DNA of 64,000 bases. Origin: Marinisporobacter sp. (GTDB taxonomy: Bacteria; Bacillota; Clostridia; Peptostreptococcales; Thermotaleaceae). The position numbers and the translations under genes are program-made. Shown here piece after piece: positions 45,318 to 53,580 of this stretch (positions within the stretch are counted from its first letter, which is position 1; each line of letters opens with the position of its first letter). The notes under the pieces are model-generated. The model made no database searches. It was given only the letters and a program-made list of their open reading frames with translations, and had not been told where the DNA came from. The stretch lies in the NCBI GenBank assembly GCA_025210525.1, contig JAOARP010000047.1, positions 1 to 64,000 on the forward strand, given 5' to 3'.

Positions 45318-46982
45318 TTATTCATGAAAACAACTTCCACCAATAAATTCCTTAATAATAGAAGTTTGAGGAACTACTTGATCTTCTTCTATAGAAGTAA
45401 AATAATGGAGGAATTTTAAAAGTCTCTTTGCTTCTGTATATTGAGGTTCTTTTTCTGATATTTCCTCTAAAAGAGGCTCTGCATATTTTTTAAGAACTGC
45501 TAATTCATAGGCTAGGGCTGAATTAAACATTACATCTGCTTCCTCTTGGAATGGGAAAATATTTCTTTTTTCTCCTCTTCTCACGGAATTCCAAAGCTTT
45601 AATGTAGTCAGTGCTGAATGTCCTCTATACTTACTATCTCTTACAATTCTTCGAATCAATCTTGTGTCAGTTGTAGGAATCCGATTATGATCATCAATAT
45701 TTAATTGGGTTAATGCACTAATATATATTTTAAACTTTTTATCATGGGAAATATCCTTTGTTAACCGATCATTTAATCCATGAATCCCTTCAATAATGAT
45801 TGGTTGATCCTCTTTGATCTGCATGAATTTCCCTCTATATTCTCTCTGCCCTTTATGGAAGTTAAATGTAGGAATTTCTACTTTTTCTCCCTTTAATAAT
45901 TTTGTAAGATGTTCATTAAATAATCCTAAATCAACTGCTTCTATAGCTTCAAAATCATATTCGCCCTTTTCATCTCTTGGCGTAAGCTCTCGATCTACAA
46001 AATAATCGTCTACAGATAACGCCACTGGTCTTAATCCATTTACCTTTAGCTGAATAGATAATCTCTGAGCAAATGTTGTTTTACCCGAAGAAGATGGACC
46101 TGCAATTAAGATAATTCTTTTATTCTTCTCTGTAATCATATCTGCTACTTGTGCAACCTTCTTCTCATGAAGGGCTTCTGCAATTCGAATCAATTCTGGA
46201 TGTTCTTTATTTATGATGGCTTTATTTAAATTAGCAACATAGCCAATCTCCATGATTTCTCCCCATTTTTCTGCTTCTCTAAATATACTTGAAAGCTTTT
46301 TTTGTTCTTCAAATGGGGGAATCTCATTAGGATTATATTTTTCAGGATATTGTATGATCACTCCAGGAGCATAATACTTCAATTGAAATAATTTCAAATA
46401 GCTTGTACTTGGAACCATATATCCATAAAAATAATTTTTTAACCATCCACAGCTATATATATTTATTTCTGGGCTTTTTCTAAAATCTAAAAGCTCTGTT
46501 TTTGCATCCATTCCTAATTCTTTAAAAATTCTTTTTGCTTCTTCTATAGATACACTACTTTTGATAAATGGCACATCTTCTTCAATAATCTCTCTCATTC
46601 TCAATTCAATTCTTGCTACATCTTCTTCTGTTATATCTCTTTTGTAATGTATTTCACAATATAATCCTTTACTTAAAGAATGTTCTACCGTCACTTTACA
46701 CCCTGATAACATTTCCATAGCAGCCCTTATAAACACAAAGGATAAACTTCTTTGATAGATTCTTATTCCATCTGATGTAGATAAATCAATAAACTCGATA
46801 TTGGCGTCTGTATGTACTTCATGATCTAATTCTCTTAAATGATTATTCATTTTGGCACTAACAATAATAGTTTTTGTCTCATCTTTAAATTTTTTACTAA
46901 TTTCCTTGAGGGTCATTCCTTTATTCACTTCTATCTCTTTTTCATGATCAATAACAATTTTTATCTTTTTATCAGTATTCAT
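45318..46982 (-). CDS. TGS domain-containing nucleoside (uridine) kinase
   Basis: A 554-residue protein with an N-terminal TGS-like domain (about 5-70), a threonyl-tRNA-synthetase-like second domain (about 75-200, RSLSFVFIRAAMEMLSG region), and a phosphoribulokinase/uridine kinase domain (about 285-480) with LIAGPSSSGKTTFAQRL, SVDDYFVDRELTP and IIEGIHGLN. This domain order is common in Clostridia. It phosphorylates a nucleoside in vitro; the physiological substrate is unclear. ATG follows AAGGGGGCG. Confidence 0.88.
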   Translation of the reverse strand: MNTDKKIKIVIDHEKEIEVNKGMTLKEISKKFKDETKTIIVSAKMNNHLRELDHEVHTDANIEFIDLSTSDGIRIYQRSLSFVFIRAAMEMLSGCKVTVEHSLSKGLYCEIHYKRDITEEDVARIELRMREIIEEDVPFIKSSVSIEEAKRIFKELGMDAKTELLDFRKSPEINIYSCGWLKNYFYGYMVPSTSYLKLFQLKYYAPGVIIQYPEKYNPNEIPPFEEQKKLSSIFREAEKWGEIMEIGYVANLNKAIINKEHPELIRIAEALHEKKVAQVADMITEKNKRIILIAGPSSSGKTTFAQRLSIQLKVNGLRPVALSVDDYFVDRELTPRDEKGEYDFEAIEAVDLGLFNEHLTKLLKGEKVEIPTFNFHKGQREYRGKFMQIKEDQPIIIEGIHGLNDRLTKDISHDKKFKIYISALTQLNIDDHNRIPTTDTRLIRRIVRDSKYRGHSALTTLKLWNSVRRGEKRNIFPFQEEADVMFNSALAYELAVLKKYAEPLLEEISEKEPQYTEAKRLLKFLHYFTSIEEDQVVPQTSIIKEFIGGSCFHE

Positions 46983-47080
46983 CTTAATACGCCCCCTTAT
47001 GTTTATAGTCTTATTCGTATATTTGCTATTCTATTCTATTATACCCAAATTTACGCATTTAATCTTCTATAAATATTAGA

Positions 47081-47106
47081 AAGTTCCTGTTTTTTTCAGG
47101 AACTTC
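47081..47106 (-). terminator. Terminator of the CBS-domain gene
   Basis: AAGTTCCTG / CAGGAACTT around a 7-base loop. Confidence 0.8.
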
Positions 47107-47113
47107 CTAATAC

Positions 47114-47539
47114 TTACATATTCCCTTTAGTTGGCTGAGATATATCGCTTAACGCATCTCCTGCCTCATTTACATAAATGTTCACAGTGGCTAAGTCTCC
47201 TATAGATAGGATTCCTACAAGCCTCCCATTTTCTACTACAGGTAATCTTCTGATTTGACTATCTGCCATAATCTTTGCTGCTTCATGAGCATGCATATCT
47301 GGTGTTGCATACACTAATTGTCCTGACATAACTTCTTGGGCATTTACATTGATATTTCCACTTGAAACACCACGAAGGACAATGTCTCTATCTGTAACAA
47401 TTCCAACTGCACGGTTATTTTGATCACAAACTGGAATAGATCCAACATCTAAATCTTTCATCTTTGTTGCAATCTGACTAATTGGTGTATTGGTATTTGC
47501 AAAAGATACCTCTTTCGTCATTAAATCTCTCACTTTCAT
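47114..47539 (-). CDS. CBS-pair domain protein
   Basis: A 141-residue protein made of two CBS repeats: KVRDLMTKEVSFANTNTPI with GSIPVCDQNNRAVGIVTDRD, and AQEVMSGQLVYATPDMHAHE with RRLPVVENGRLVGILSIGDL. CBS pairs bind adenosyl nucleotides and sense energy state. No catalytic domain is attached. ATG at 47539 follows AAGGAGG; the TTG three codons before is less likely. Confidence 0.92.
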   Translation of the reverse strand: MKVRDLMTKEVSFANTNTPISQIATKMKDLDVGSIPVCDQNNRAVGIVTDRDIVLRGVSSGNINVNAQEVMSGQLVYATPDMHAHEAAKIMADSQIRRLPVVENGRLVGILSIGDLATVNIYVNEAGDALSDISQPTKGNM

Positions 47540-47601
47540 CACAATCAACCTCCTTTAATATTTTTCACTATTTAGGATATGCAATTTCTATCAAAAATAA
47601 A

Positions 47602-47623
47602 CAAAAAAGAGCATTACGCTCTT
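47602..47623 (-). terminator. Terminator overlapping the end of the receiver-zinc ribbon gene
   Basis: AAAGAGC / GCTCTTT around TAA-containing loop: the stop codon of the gene lies in the loop, and TTTTTTGTTT follows. Confidence 0.8.
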
Positions 47624-48060
47624 TCCTTTAGTTTTTCCCCACAATAAGGACATATATAAAAATCTTCCTGAATTTCCTTTTTACAATGAAAGCAAATATT
47701 TTTTTTATTGATAATGTATTTTTCAATAATTCCTTTTAATTTATTTTGGTCGATAGGAATCTTCACGATATCATCTATAGAAAATCCTTTGAACTGACTT
47801 TTTAAAAGGTCACTACTAGACGCTAATATACATACTATTTCTGGATATCTTATTTTTATTTCTTCAATCAACTGTTCCCCTGTAATATCTTCCATTATAT
47901 AGTTCACCACAACCATAGCTGGATCTATTTTCTTTAAGTCTGTTAGTATGGTATACTCATTAGAAATAATTCCATTCATCCCTAGCTTCTTCAATAGATC
48001 TTTCAAAATAATGCTCTCTAATTTTGAATCATTTACAATTAAAACATCATTTGTTATCAT
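47614..48060 (-). CDS. Degenerate receiver domain plus zinc ribbon
   Basis: A 148-residue protein. Residues 1-115 have the fold pattern of a response-regulator receiver (VLIVNDSKLESIILKDLLKK; Asp11, Lys100 in DIVKIPID), but the phosphoacceptor aspartate is replaced by Asn53 in MVVVNYIMED. The C-terminal part (119-145) is a zinc ribbon with CFHC and CPYC. It probably cannot be phosphorylated the normal way and may act as a binding module for another protein or nucleic acid. Not in an operon with a kinase. Confidence 0.75.
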   Translation of the reverse strand: MITNDVLIVNDSKLESIILKDLLKKLGMNGIISNEYTILTDLKKIDPAMVVVNYIMEDITGEQLIEEIKIRYPEIVCILASSSDLLKSQFKGFSIDDIVKIPIDQNKLKGIIEKYIINKKNICFHCKKEIQEDFYICPYCGEKLKERA

Positions 48061-48143
48061 TTGTTATCCCACCTTTTTATCTAGGATATTATTACTACCG
48101 TCTATAAAAATATACATATTTCTTCATAAAATATAGATTTTTT

Positions 48144-48174
48144 CAAAAAAACTTAGGCAGGTTACCTAAGCTTT
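48144..48174 (-). terminator. Terminator of lepB (48175)
   Basis: CTTAGG / CCTAAG around a 7-base loop followed by TTTTTTT on the minus strand. Confidence 0.8.
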
Positions 48175-48699
48175 TTACTCCACTTTTCCAATTTTATTAA
48201 ATGGATATAGTCGAACTAAAACCTTTCCTCTGACAGTGTCAATCTCCACAGGTCCTACTCTTTCGTCTCTGCTGTCTAAACTATTTGGTCTATTATCTCC
48301 CATAACAAAGATCATATTTTCTGGTACTTCAATTTCAACTTCTCCTGGTGTATAATCTCCATTAATGTAAGGTTCACTCAATTTTTCTCCATTTACATAT
48401 ACATTTCCTTCTGTTACTTTTATTTTATCTCCAGCAACACCAATCACTCTTTTAATTAAATCCTTCTCATTTCCTTCTTCTGTTTTTAAATGAGATTTAA
48501 AAACCACAATATCTCCTTTTTCTGGGTCATGCATCATATAAGGGATTTTATTAATAATTAAATAATTATATTCATTCAGAGTTGGATACATAGAATAACC
48601 CTTTACTAGAGTAGGTCTTACAAATTGTGTAATAATCATTGCAATGACAACAGATATGACAATAGTCTTAATCCATTCTATAATCTCTTTCCTATCCAT
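48175..48699 (-). CDS. lepB: Signal peptidase I (second of two)
   Basis: A 174-residue type I signal peptidase. TM at about 11-28, KGYSMYPTLNEYNYLI with catalytic Ser36, LIKRVIGVAGDKI with Lys83, and IFVMGDNRPNSLDSRDE. Closest to the housekeeping SipS-like forms. The other copy is at 16746. ATG follows AAGGAGAG. Confidence 0.95.
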   Translation of the reverse strand: MDRKEIIEWIKTIVISVVIAMIITQFVRPTLVKGYSMYPTLNEYNYLIINKIPYMMHDPEKGDIVVFKSHLKTEEGNEKDLIKRVIGVAGDKIKVTEGNVYVNGEKLSEPYINGDYTPGEVEIEVPENMIFVMGDNRPNSLDSRDERVGPVEIDTVRGKVLVRLYPFNKIGKVE

Positions 48700-48771
48700 C
48701 TTAATCTCTCCTTACTAACTTTCGATACATTTTATTCTATCACGTATTTTATATTTGAACAATCTCGAAAT

Positions 48772-49545
48772 TTACATAGTTTTTAGAAGCTCTATGATAT
48801 AAGCATTTATTTTTTCATATTTATTCACACGAATACTTACACCAATTCTTTCTAATACATCACAAAAATCATCAATGATCCCTTGTGTGTTTCCATAAAT
48901 ATTTACCAAATCTTTCCTATTTACACCTATAAATCCATGTCCTGCAATACTCTCATGTCTTAATTCGATAATCTCATTGATTTTATTTGAATTTAATATT
49001 TTCAAAACATCCTCATATCTTGGATCCTTTAAGTATTTATTCATATAATTAGAAATGGCAAAACTTAAATTAGGATTATGGATTTTATACTTTTTCCTCA
49101 ATATTTTAAGGATCATCCTTTTAGACACAGCTTCTGTTCTAAATGAAATTTTATTTTTATCTATATGATTTTTTACAAAAATATATTTTAATATAGCTTC
49201 CTTTAATCTATATACTCTACTCAAAAAATCAATATATCTTCGGTTTTCAAGCTGTATTTTTGTATTTTCTATTAATTCTGAAAAGATAGCATCAGCTCTT
49301 CCATCCATCAGCTCTTGTAGATTTTTCTTTAGATTAATTATTTTTTTATTAGAAGAAATATTCTCTATCCTTGATAATTCATAATAAGCTAATTTAAAAT
49401 CAAAATTCATCGCATGCTTACACGAATAAATAAGTTTTATAAGATTTTGATCTACCTGATTCATTTCCTCTAATATTTCTATAACTCCAGCATAATCATA
49501 GCGATCGATTAAGGCTTCAACTCTTATATAATTCATTTGGTCCAC
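48772..49545 (-). CDS. Unrecognised protein with HEPN-like RNase motif
   Basis: A 257-residue, helix-rich, soluble-looking protein. Near the C-terminus ELRHESIAGHGFIG contains R196-x6-H203, an Rx4-6H pair as found in HEPN ribonucleases, and the arrangement (RYIDFLSRVYRLKEAILKY earlier, then the R-H block and a short terminal helix pair) recalls the C-terminal half of Csm6/TIGR02710-type proteins. No CARF sensor domain and no CRISPR genes are present. GTG start after GGGGGAAAATAA. Function unknown; the nuclease idea is inference from the motif. Confidence 0.6.
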   Translation of the reverse strand: MDQMNYIRVEALIDRYDYAGVIEILEEMNQVDQNLIKLIYSCKHAMNFDFKLAYYELSRIENISSNKKIINLKKNLQELMDGRADAIFSELIENTKIQLENRRYIDFLSRVYRLKEAILKYIFVKNHIDKNKISFRTEAVSKRMILKILRKKYKIHNPNLSFAISNYMNKYLKDPRYEDVLKILNSNKINEIIELRHESIAGHGFIGVNRKDLVNIYGNTQGIIDDFCDVLERIGVSIRVNKYEKINAYIIELLKTM

Positions 49546-49580
49546 TTATTTTCCCCCTTAAAGCATTTTTATACATAATA

Positions 49581-50561
49581 TTATAACTTTGGCTTAAATA
49601 AATCAATTTTTATTTTTTCTAAGCTTTGAGGCAAATCTGAACAAAAGCTTTTTCCTTTTAGATAATCTAAATTCCTTATACATTTTTCAAAAGATATTTT
49701 ATAAGCATGTAAAAACTGATGAGTTAATCCAAATCTTTTCTTAAAAAGTTGATTTATTTTCATATTTCCATATTTAAAGTCTCCAACAAGTGGATGTCCA
49801 ATACTTGATAGGTGGGCACGTATTTGATGGGTTCTTCCTGTTATAATCTCAACTTCTATAAGGGTATATTGTCCATTTGTTTGAAGCATTCGATAGATCG
49901 TATGAATTTCTTTCGCTCCTTGTTTTTTTGAATCACTGATTTTTACCTTATTTGTTTTTTCATCTTTCATCAAATACCCTTTTAATTCCTTTCTCCCTGT
50001 TAATTTTCCTTTTACAATGGTTAAGTAATATTTTCTCACATAATTTTTTTGACGAATCATTTCATTCAAGTTTTGTAACGTCTCATTATTTTTCCCAATC
50101 ATAACAATCCCACTAGTATTTCGATCTAATCTATTTACACTGGCAGGAACAAAAGTTTTTTCTACATCTGGGTCATATTCTTTATGATCATATAAATATT
50201 TTATGGCTTGATTGACTAATGTGTTTGTATTTTCTTTTAGGTCTTCATGAACTAAAAGACCTTGGGGTTTTTCTACCAATAAAATATTTTTATCTTCATA
50301 AATCACTTCGAAGCTTTTTTCTACTTTTTTAATCTCTTTTTTTTCAATAAATCCTTCTATGGTTTCTTCACTTAAATATAATTGAATTCTGTCTCCTTCT
50401 TTTAATATATACTGATTTTCTGTTCTTTTCTTATTTACCTTGATGTTTTTTTTTCGAATCATTTTATAAATAAAGCTTAGTGAAGCTTTCGCCATATATT
50501 TTCTAAGAAATTTATCTATCCTCTGATTTTCCTCATTTTTTCCTATATTTATTTCTCTCAT
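49581..50561 (-). CDS. RluA-family pseudouridine synthase (S4 domain)
   Basis: A 326-residue rRNA modification enzyme. The N-terminal S4 domain (about 10-70, RIDKFLRKYMAKASLSFIYK) binds RNA. The catalytic block is VNRLDRNTSGIVMIGKN with the active aspartate, and EVEIITGRTHQIRAHLSSIG and HPLVGDFKYG follow. Probably RluC/RluD-like on 23S rRNA; the exact site cannot be told. Start at 50561 follows TAGAGGTGAAGAG. Confidence 0.92.
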   Translation of the reverse strand: MREINIGKNEENQRIDKFLRKYMAKASLSFIYKMIRKKNIKVNKKRTENQYILKEGDRIQLYLSEETIEGFIEKKEIKKVEKSFEVIYEDKNILLVEKPQGLLVHEDLKENTNTLVNQAIKYLYDHKEYDPDVEKTFVPASVNRLDRNTSGIVMIGKNNETLQNLNEMIRQKNYVRKYYLTIVKGKLTGRKELKGYLMKDEKTNKVKISDSKKQGAKEIHTIYRMLQTNGQYTLIEVEIITGRTHQIRAHLSSIGHPLVGDFKYGNMKINQLFKKRFGLTHQFLHAYKISFEKCIRNLDYLKGKSFCSDLPQSLEKIKIDLFKPKL

Positions 50562-50717
50562 TCTCTTCACCTCTACTCTATTATGCCACAAACCTCCCTT
50601 TTTTGTTAATCATTTTCTATTTTTCTCCATCTATCCTTTTGAATTCTATGTTGAAAAAACATAGAAAAATGTGCTATCCTTTTAATATGGGAAAGTACCT
50701 AAAAGGGAGGACTATAT

Positions 50718-51278
50718 ATGTGGGAAAGAATAAAAGATCTATTGTATGAAATAAGCGATTTACTTTTAGCCTTTGCAATTATACTTGTAATGACAACAGT
50801 TATTACTTGGAAAGTTACAGATTCATTAGCTTTTACAGAAAAAACAACTGCTACTATTACTGAAACTACTCCTATTTCTTCAGAATCGGATACAAATCTC
50901 CCTACCCTAGAGGAAACAAAAGATCCCTCTAGCGAAGATACCCTTATAGCAGAAAAGGATGCACCTTCTCCTGAAGTTACTACTCCTTTGCCTGTTGATG
51001 AAGTAACTACGGAACCACAACCTGAACCTGAACCACAGCCTACACCGCAGCCACAACCTAAACCTACCATGATAAATGTTAATATTCCTAGTGGTACTCC
51101 GGGCATAGGCATCGCAAAAATATTAAAAAAAGAAGGTCTTATTGAAGATACTTCTATATTCATTAAACGAGTAGAAGAATTAAAACTTGCTTCTAAGCTA
51201 AAATCAGGTACTTTTAATATTCAAACAGGTAGTTCTTTAGATGATATGATCTATATAATTACAGGTAAGAAAAAATAG
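50718..51278 (+). CDS. Membrane-anchored MltG/YceG N-domain-like protein
   Basis: A 186-residue protein with one membrane span (about 13-35), a Thr/Ser/Pro/Glu-rich stalk including a PQPEPEPQPTPQPQPK stretch (about 95-115), and a C-terminal block VNIPSGTPGIGIAKILKKEG ... LKSGTFNIQTGSSLDDMIYI. This block resembles the LysM-like domain that precedes the transglycosylase domain of MltG, but the catalytic part is missing. The C-terminus would lie outside the cell near the wall. ATG follows AAAGGGAGG. Confidence 0.72.
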   Translation: MWERIKDLLYEISDLLLAFAIILVMTTVITWKVTDSLAFTEKTTATITETTPISSESDTNLPTLEETKDPSSEDTLIAEKDAPSPEVTTPLPVDEVTTEPQPEPEPQPTPQPQPKPTMINVNIPSGTPGIGIAKILKKEGLIEDTSIFIKRVEELKLASKLKSGTFNIQTGSSLDDMIYIITGKKK

Positions 51279-51299
51279 GCTAACTTTAGCCTATTTTTT
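51271..51299. terminator. Bidirectional terminator
   Basis: AAAAAATAGGCTAA / TTAGCCTATTTTTT around a short loop; shared by the convergent genes at 50718 and 51298. Confidence 0.88.
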
Positions 51300-51585
51300 A
51301 GTCTTCTTCATTTAAGAATTTCATAATTTTTTCTAACTTTTTCTTCTGCCCCTCATCTAAGAAATCTTTCATTTGCTCTATTGCTTGCATCTGCTTTTTA
51401 TATTTCTTTGTATTTTGCATCAAACTTCCTTTTATTTTTTTTAATTCCTTCATAATCTCTTCTTCACTCTTATCTCCATACTTAGAAGCAACCTGCTTCA
51501 TCATTTTTTTCTGTTCATCTGTAGGCTCTATATCTCCCATGGATTTCATGAATTTATCCATTTTCTTTTTATCCATTTTCCCCAT
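51298..51585 (-). CDS. 95-residue charged helical hypothetical protein
   Basis: Very rich in Lys, Met and Glu (MGKMDKKKMDKFMKSMGDIE start, KKYKKQMQAIEQMKDFLDE later), with no span or signal. ATG follows ATGGAGGTGG. Divergent from the 252-residue protein at 51735. Family not recognised. Confidence 0.65.
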   Translation of the reverse strand: MGKMDKKKMDKFMKSMGDIEPTDEQKKMMKQVASKYGDKSEEEIMKELKKIKGSLMQNTKKYKKQMQAIEQMKDFLDEGQKKKLEKIMKFLNEED

Positions 51586-51734
51586 ATTTCCACCTCCATC
51601 ATAGTTTTGTAACTACTCACTAAAACTTATGACTCTTTATCTGTATTTATTACTTAAAATCTTTATCAATTATCGTAACACAATTTTTTCCTGTAGCATA
51701 TGATAAAACAAAGATTGTTTTTAGGAGGAAGAAT

Positions 51735-52493
51735 ATGAATGAACTAATTCCTATTGATCAAAATGAAGTTTACCTACCTGTAGATGAACTAAGCATAGCT
51801 GGCTTTCCATTATCGGGTAATACGATATTTATTTTAGCAATTCCCTTATTAGGCTTTGCATTTCTAAGGAATAGAAATAAGGCCCCTGCACTTCACACTG
51901 AAAGCTATGATGGACCAAAAACACCTCCCATTAATACCAATACCCTAGATAAGATGTCTAATTTATTAGATAACGTAAAAAAAGCGGCTACCCTTAATGA
52001 TTTAAAAAGAAATATGTCTCAATCAAGTAGTATCTTTGGCAGACGCAATATCAATATGATCAAAAAAGCACTTAATGTTTTTAGTGAAAGTATGGATGTA
52101 GATAAGAAGGCAAATATACAAAAGGTCGTAAATGTCTTATCTGTAGCAGAAAAAGTAAAGGATGTAAAAAGTATTTTGAATATACAAAAGGCAGTAAAAT
52201 CTGAAAACGGAGATCTATCTGCTCAAATCAATAATATTATTGATGTTATTGCACCTATGCTTTCACCAGAGCAAGCAAAAAATATTGGTAATTTCAAAAA
52301 AATGGCCCAAATGATGAAGCTGATGTCAGCCTTTGAAGGAACAGATGATGAAGATGATGAATACGAAGATGAGAATCCTACTACAAGTTCTATAGATGAA
52401 GAACTCATCCCTGAAGATTCTATAGAAGAAGAGGTTCTTGAAGAAAATGAGATTTTAGATGATGATATCTATGATACACCAAAAGACGAATAA
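51735..52493 (+). CDS. 252-residue hypothetical protein, acidic tail
   Basis: One possible membrane span (about 26-44, GNTIFILAIPLLGFAFL), then helix-rich middle (NMIKKALNVFSESMDVDKK, QKVVNVLSVAEKVKDVKS) and a very acidic C-terminal tail (from about 205). A hydrophobic MAQMMKLMSAFEG sits just before the tail. Strong GGAGGAAG site. Not recognised; together with the divergent 51298 gene it may form a clostridial conserved pair. Confidence 0.65.
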   Translation: MNELIPIDQNEVYLPVDELSIAGFPLSGNTIFILAIPLLGFAFLRNRNKAPALHTESYDGPKTPPINTNTLDKMSNLLDNVKKAATLNDLKRNMSQSSSIFGRRNINMIKKALNVFSESMDVDKKANIQKVVNVLSVAEKVKDVKSILNIQKAVKSENGDLSAQINNIIDVIAPMLSPEQAKNIGNFKKMAQMMKLMSAFEGTDDEDDEYEDENPTTSSIDEELIPEDSIEEEVLEENEILDDDIYDTPKDE

Positions 52494-52505
52494 CTATCAA
52501 AACTA

Positions 52506-52540
52506 GGACGGTTCTCCTTCAAGTAGATGAAGAACCGTCC
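52506..52540. repeat. GGACGGTTCT palindromic element
   Basis: GGACGGTTCT (52506-52515) and AGAACCGTCC (52531-52540) form a 10-pair stem without a T run on either side. I recall GGACGGTTCT...AGAACCGTCC hairpins as a dispersed repeat in several clostridial genomes. It lies between the acidic protein gene and aroQ, ending the aro operon region. Confidence 0.6.
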
Positions 52541-52553
52541 CAAAATTACATCT

Positions 52554-52985
52554 TTATTCAACTATATTCATTAATGCCCTCATGGCTAAAACATATCCTT
52601 CTATACCCAATCCACATATTTGTCCAATGCACGCAGCTGCTGTAACAGATTTTTTTCTATACTCTTCTCTTTTATGAACATTACTAATATGAACCTCCAC
52701 TGTAGGAATTCCTACTCCTTTTATAGTATCGTAAATTGCAATACTATAATGGGTATAAGCAGCAGGATTGATTACGATACCATCATACTTCCCATAAGCA
52801 TCTTGTATAAAATTTACAACTTCTCCTTCTATATTACTTTGAACAAGATCCACTTCTAAACCTAGCTTCTTCCCTTCCTCATATAAATACTCACACATTT
52901 CTTTATAAGTTTTTTCTCCATATATATTTCTTTCTCTTATTCCTAAAAAGTTAATATTCGGCCCATTGACAATTAATATTTTCAA
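52554..52985 (-). CDS. aroQ: Type II 3-dehydroquinate dehydratase
   Basis: A 143-residue enzyme, third shikimate step. KILIVNGPNINFLGIRERNIYG holds the catalytic arginine and tyrosine (given here in parts: VNGPNINFLG, RERNIYGEKTY), NPAAYTHYSIAIYDTI the Asn-Pro block, and EVHISNVHKREEYRKKSV the catalytic histidine. Start is probably TTG (codon after MRN of the longer frame) because GGAG then lies 9 bases upstream and family members begin with MKILV-like sequence; the ATG three codons earlier is too close to that site. Confidence 0.93.
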   Translation of the reverse strand: MKILIVNGPNINFLGIRERNIYGEKTYKEMCEYLYEEGKKLGLEVDLVQSNIEGEVVNFIQDAYGKYDGIVINPAAYTHYSIAIYDTIKGVGIPTVEVHISNVHKREEYRKKSVTAAACIGQICGLGIEGYVLAMRALMNIVE

Positions 52986-53039
52986 ATTTCTCATCTCCTA
53001 ATAAATTATTTTTAAAACAATAACTATTCTTATACTAAT

Positions 53040-53537
53040 CTATTTTTTACTACCTAACATATTTACAATTCCATCTACTACGCTCTCTAGGGTAGCATGG
53101 TTGATTACTTCATAATCACAATATTTCTTATATAAATCAATTCTTTCTTCATATAATTTATACAATTTTTCTTTTCCATCTTTCACCAATGGTCTATTTC
53201 TGATATCAATATCTGATACAATCTCTTCTATGGCTCTATTGACAAATATAACTACTCCATTTTTTCTAAGATTTTTTATATTGATAAAGGATTTTACTAC
53301 ACCTCCTCCAGTAGATATGACCATAGAAGATTCTTTACTAACTTCTTTTACTGCTTCTCTTTCAATCTTTCTAAAGACATCTTCTCCTTCTTTAAAAATC
53401 TCTGGAATAGATTTCTTCGTGTTTTGTTCAATATATTTATCTATATCACAAAAATTCTTATGAAGTCTTTCTGCTAAAAGCTTTCCTATCGTTGTCTTAC
53501 CACAACCTGGCATTCCTATTAATACAATATTTTTCAT
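53040..53537 (-). CDS. aroK: Shikimate kinase
   Basis: A 165-residue kinase, fifth shikimate step. P-loop GMPGCGKTTIGKLLAE at 8-23, DIDKYIEQ (shikimate-binding Asp), ISTGGGVVKSF and RNRPLV lid. 43 bases after aroE. RBS AAGGTGG. Confidence 0.95.
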   Translation of the reverse strand: MKNIVLIGMPGCGKTTIGKLLAERLHKNFCDIDKYIEQNTKKSIPEIFKEGEDVFRKIEREAVKEVSKESSMVISTGGGVVKSFINIKNLRKNGVVIFVNRAIEEIVSDIDIRNRPLVKDGKEKLYKLYEERIDLYKKYCDYEVINHATLESVVDGIVNMLGSKK

Positions 53538-53580
53538 TTTTTTCTAGCCACCTTATTCTATGGGTATAAACATCAATCCT

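Noticed and set aside
48772-49545. CRISPR-Cas locus around the HEPN-like protein
   Set aside because: No repeats, no cas1/cas2/cas10 and no CARF domain in the window.
50699-51163. Minus-strand frame of 154 residues rich in Gly, Ser and Val
   Set aside because: It is antisense to the Pro/Glu/Thr stalk of the MltG-like gene; its odd composition is a by-product of that repeat, and no ribosome site precedes it.
52506-52540. Hairpin as an ordinary terminator for aroQ
   Set aside because: Stem is good but no T run follows on either strand; listed as a repeat instead.
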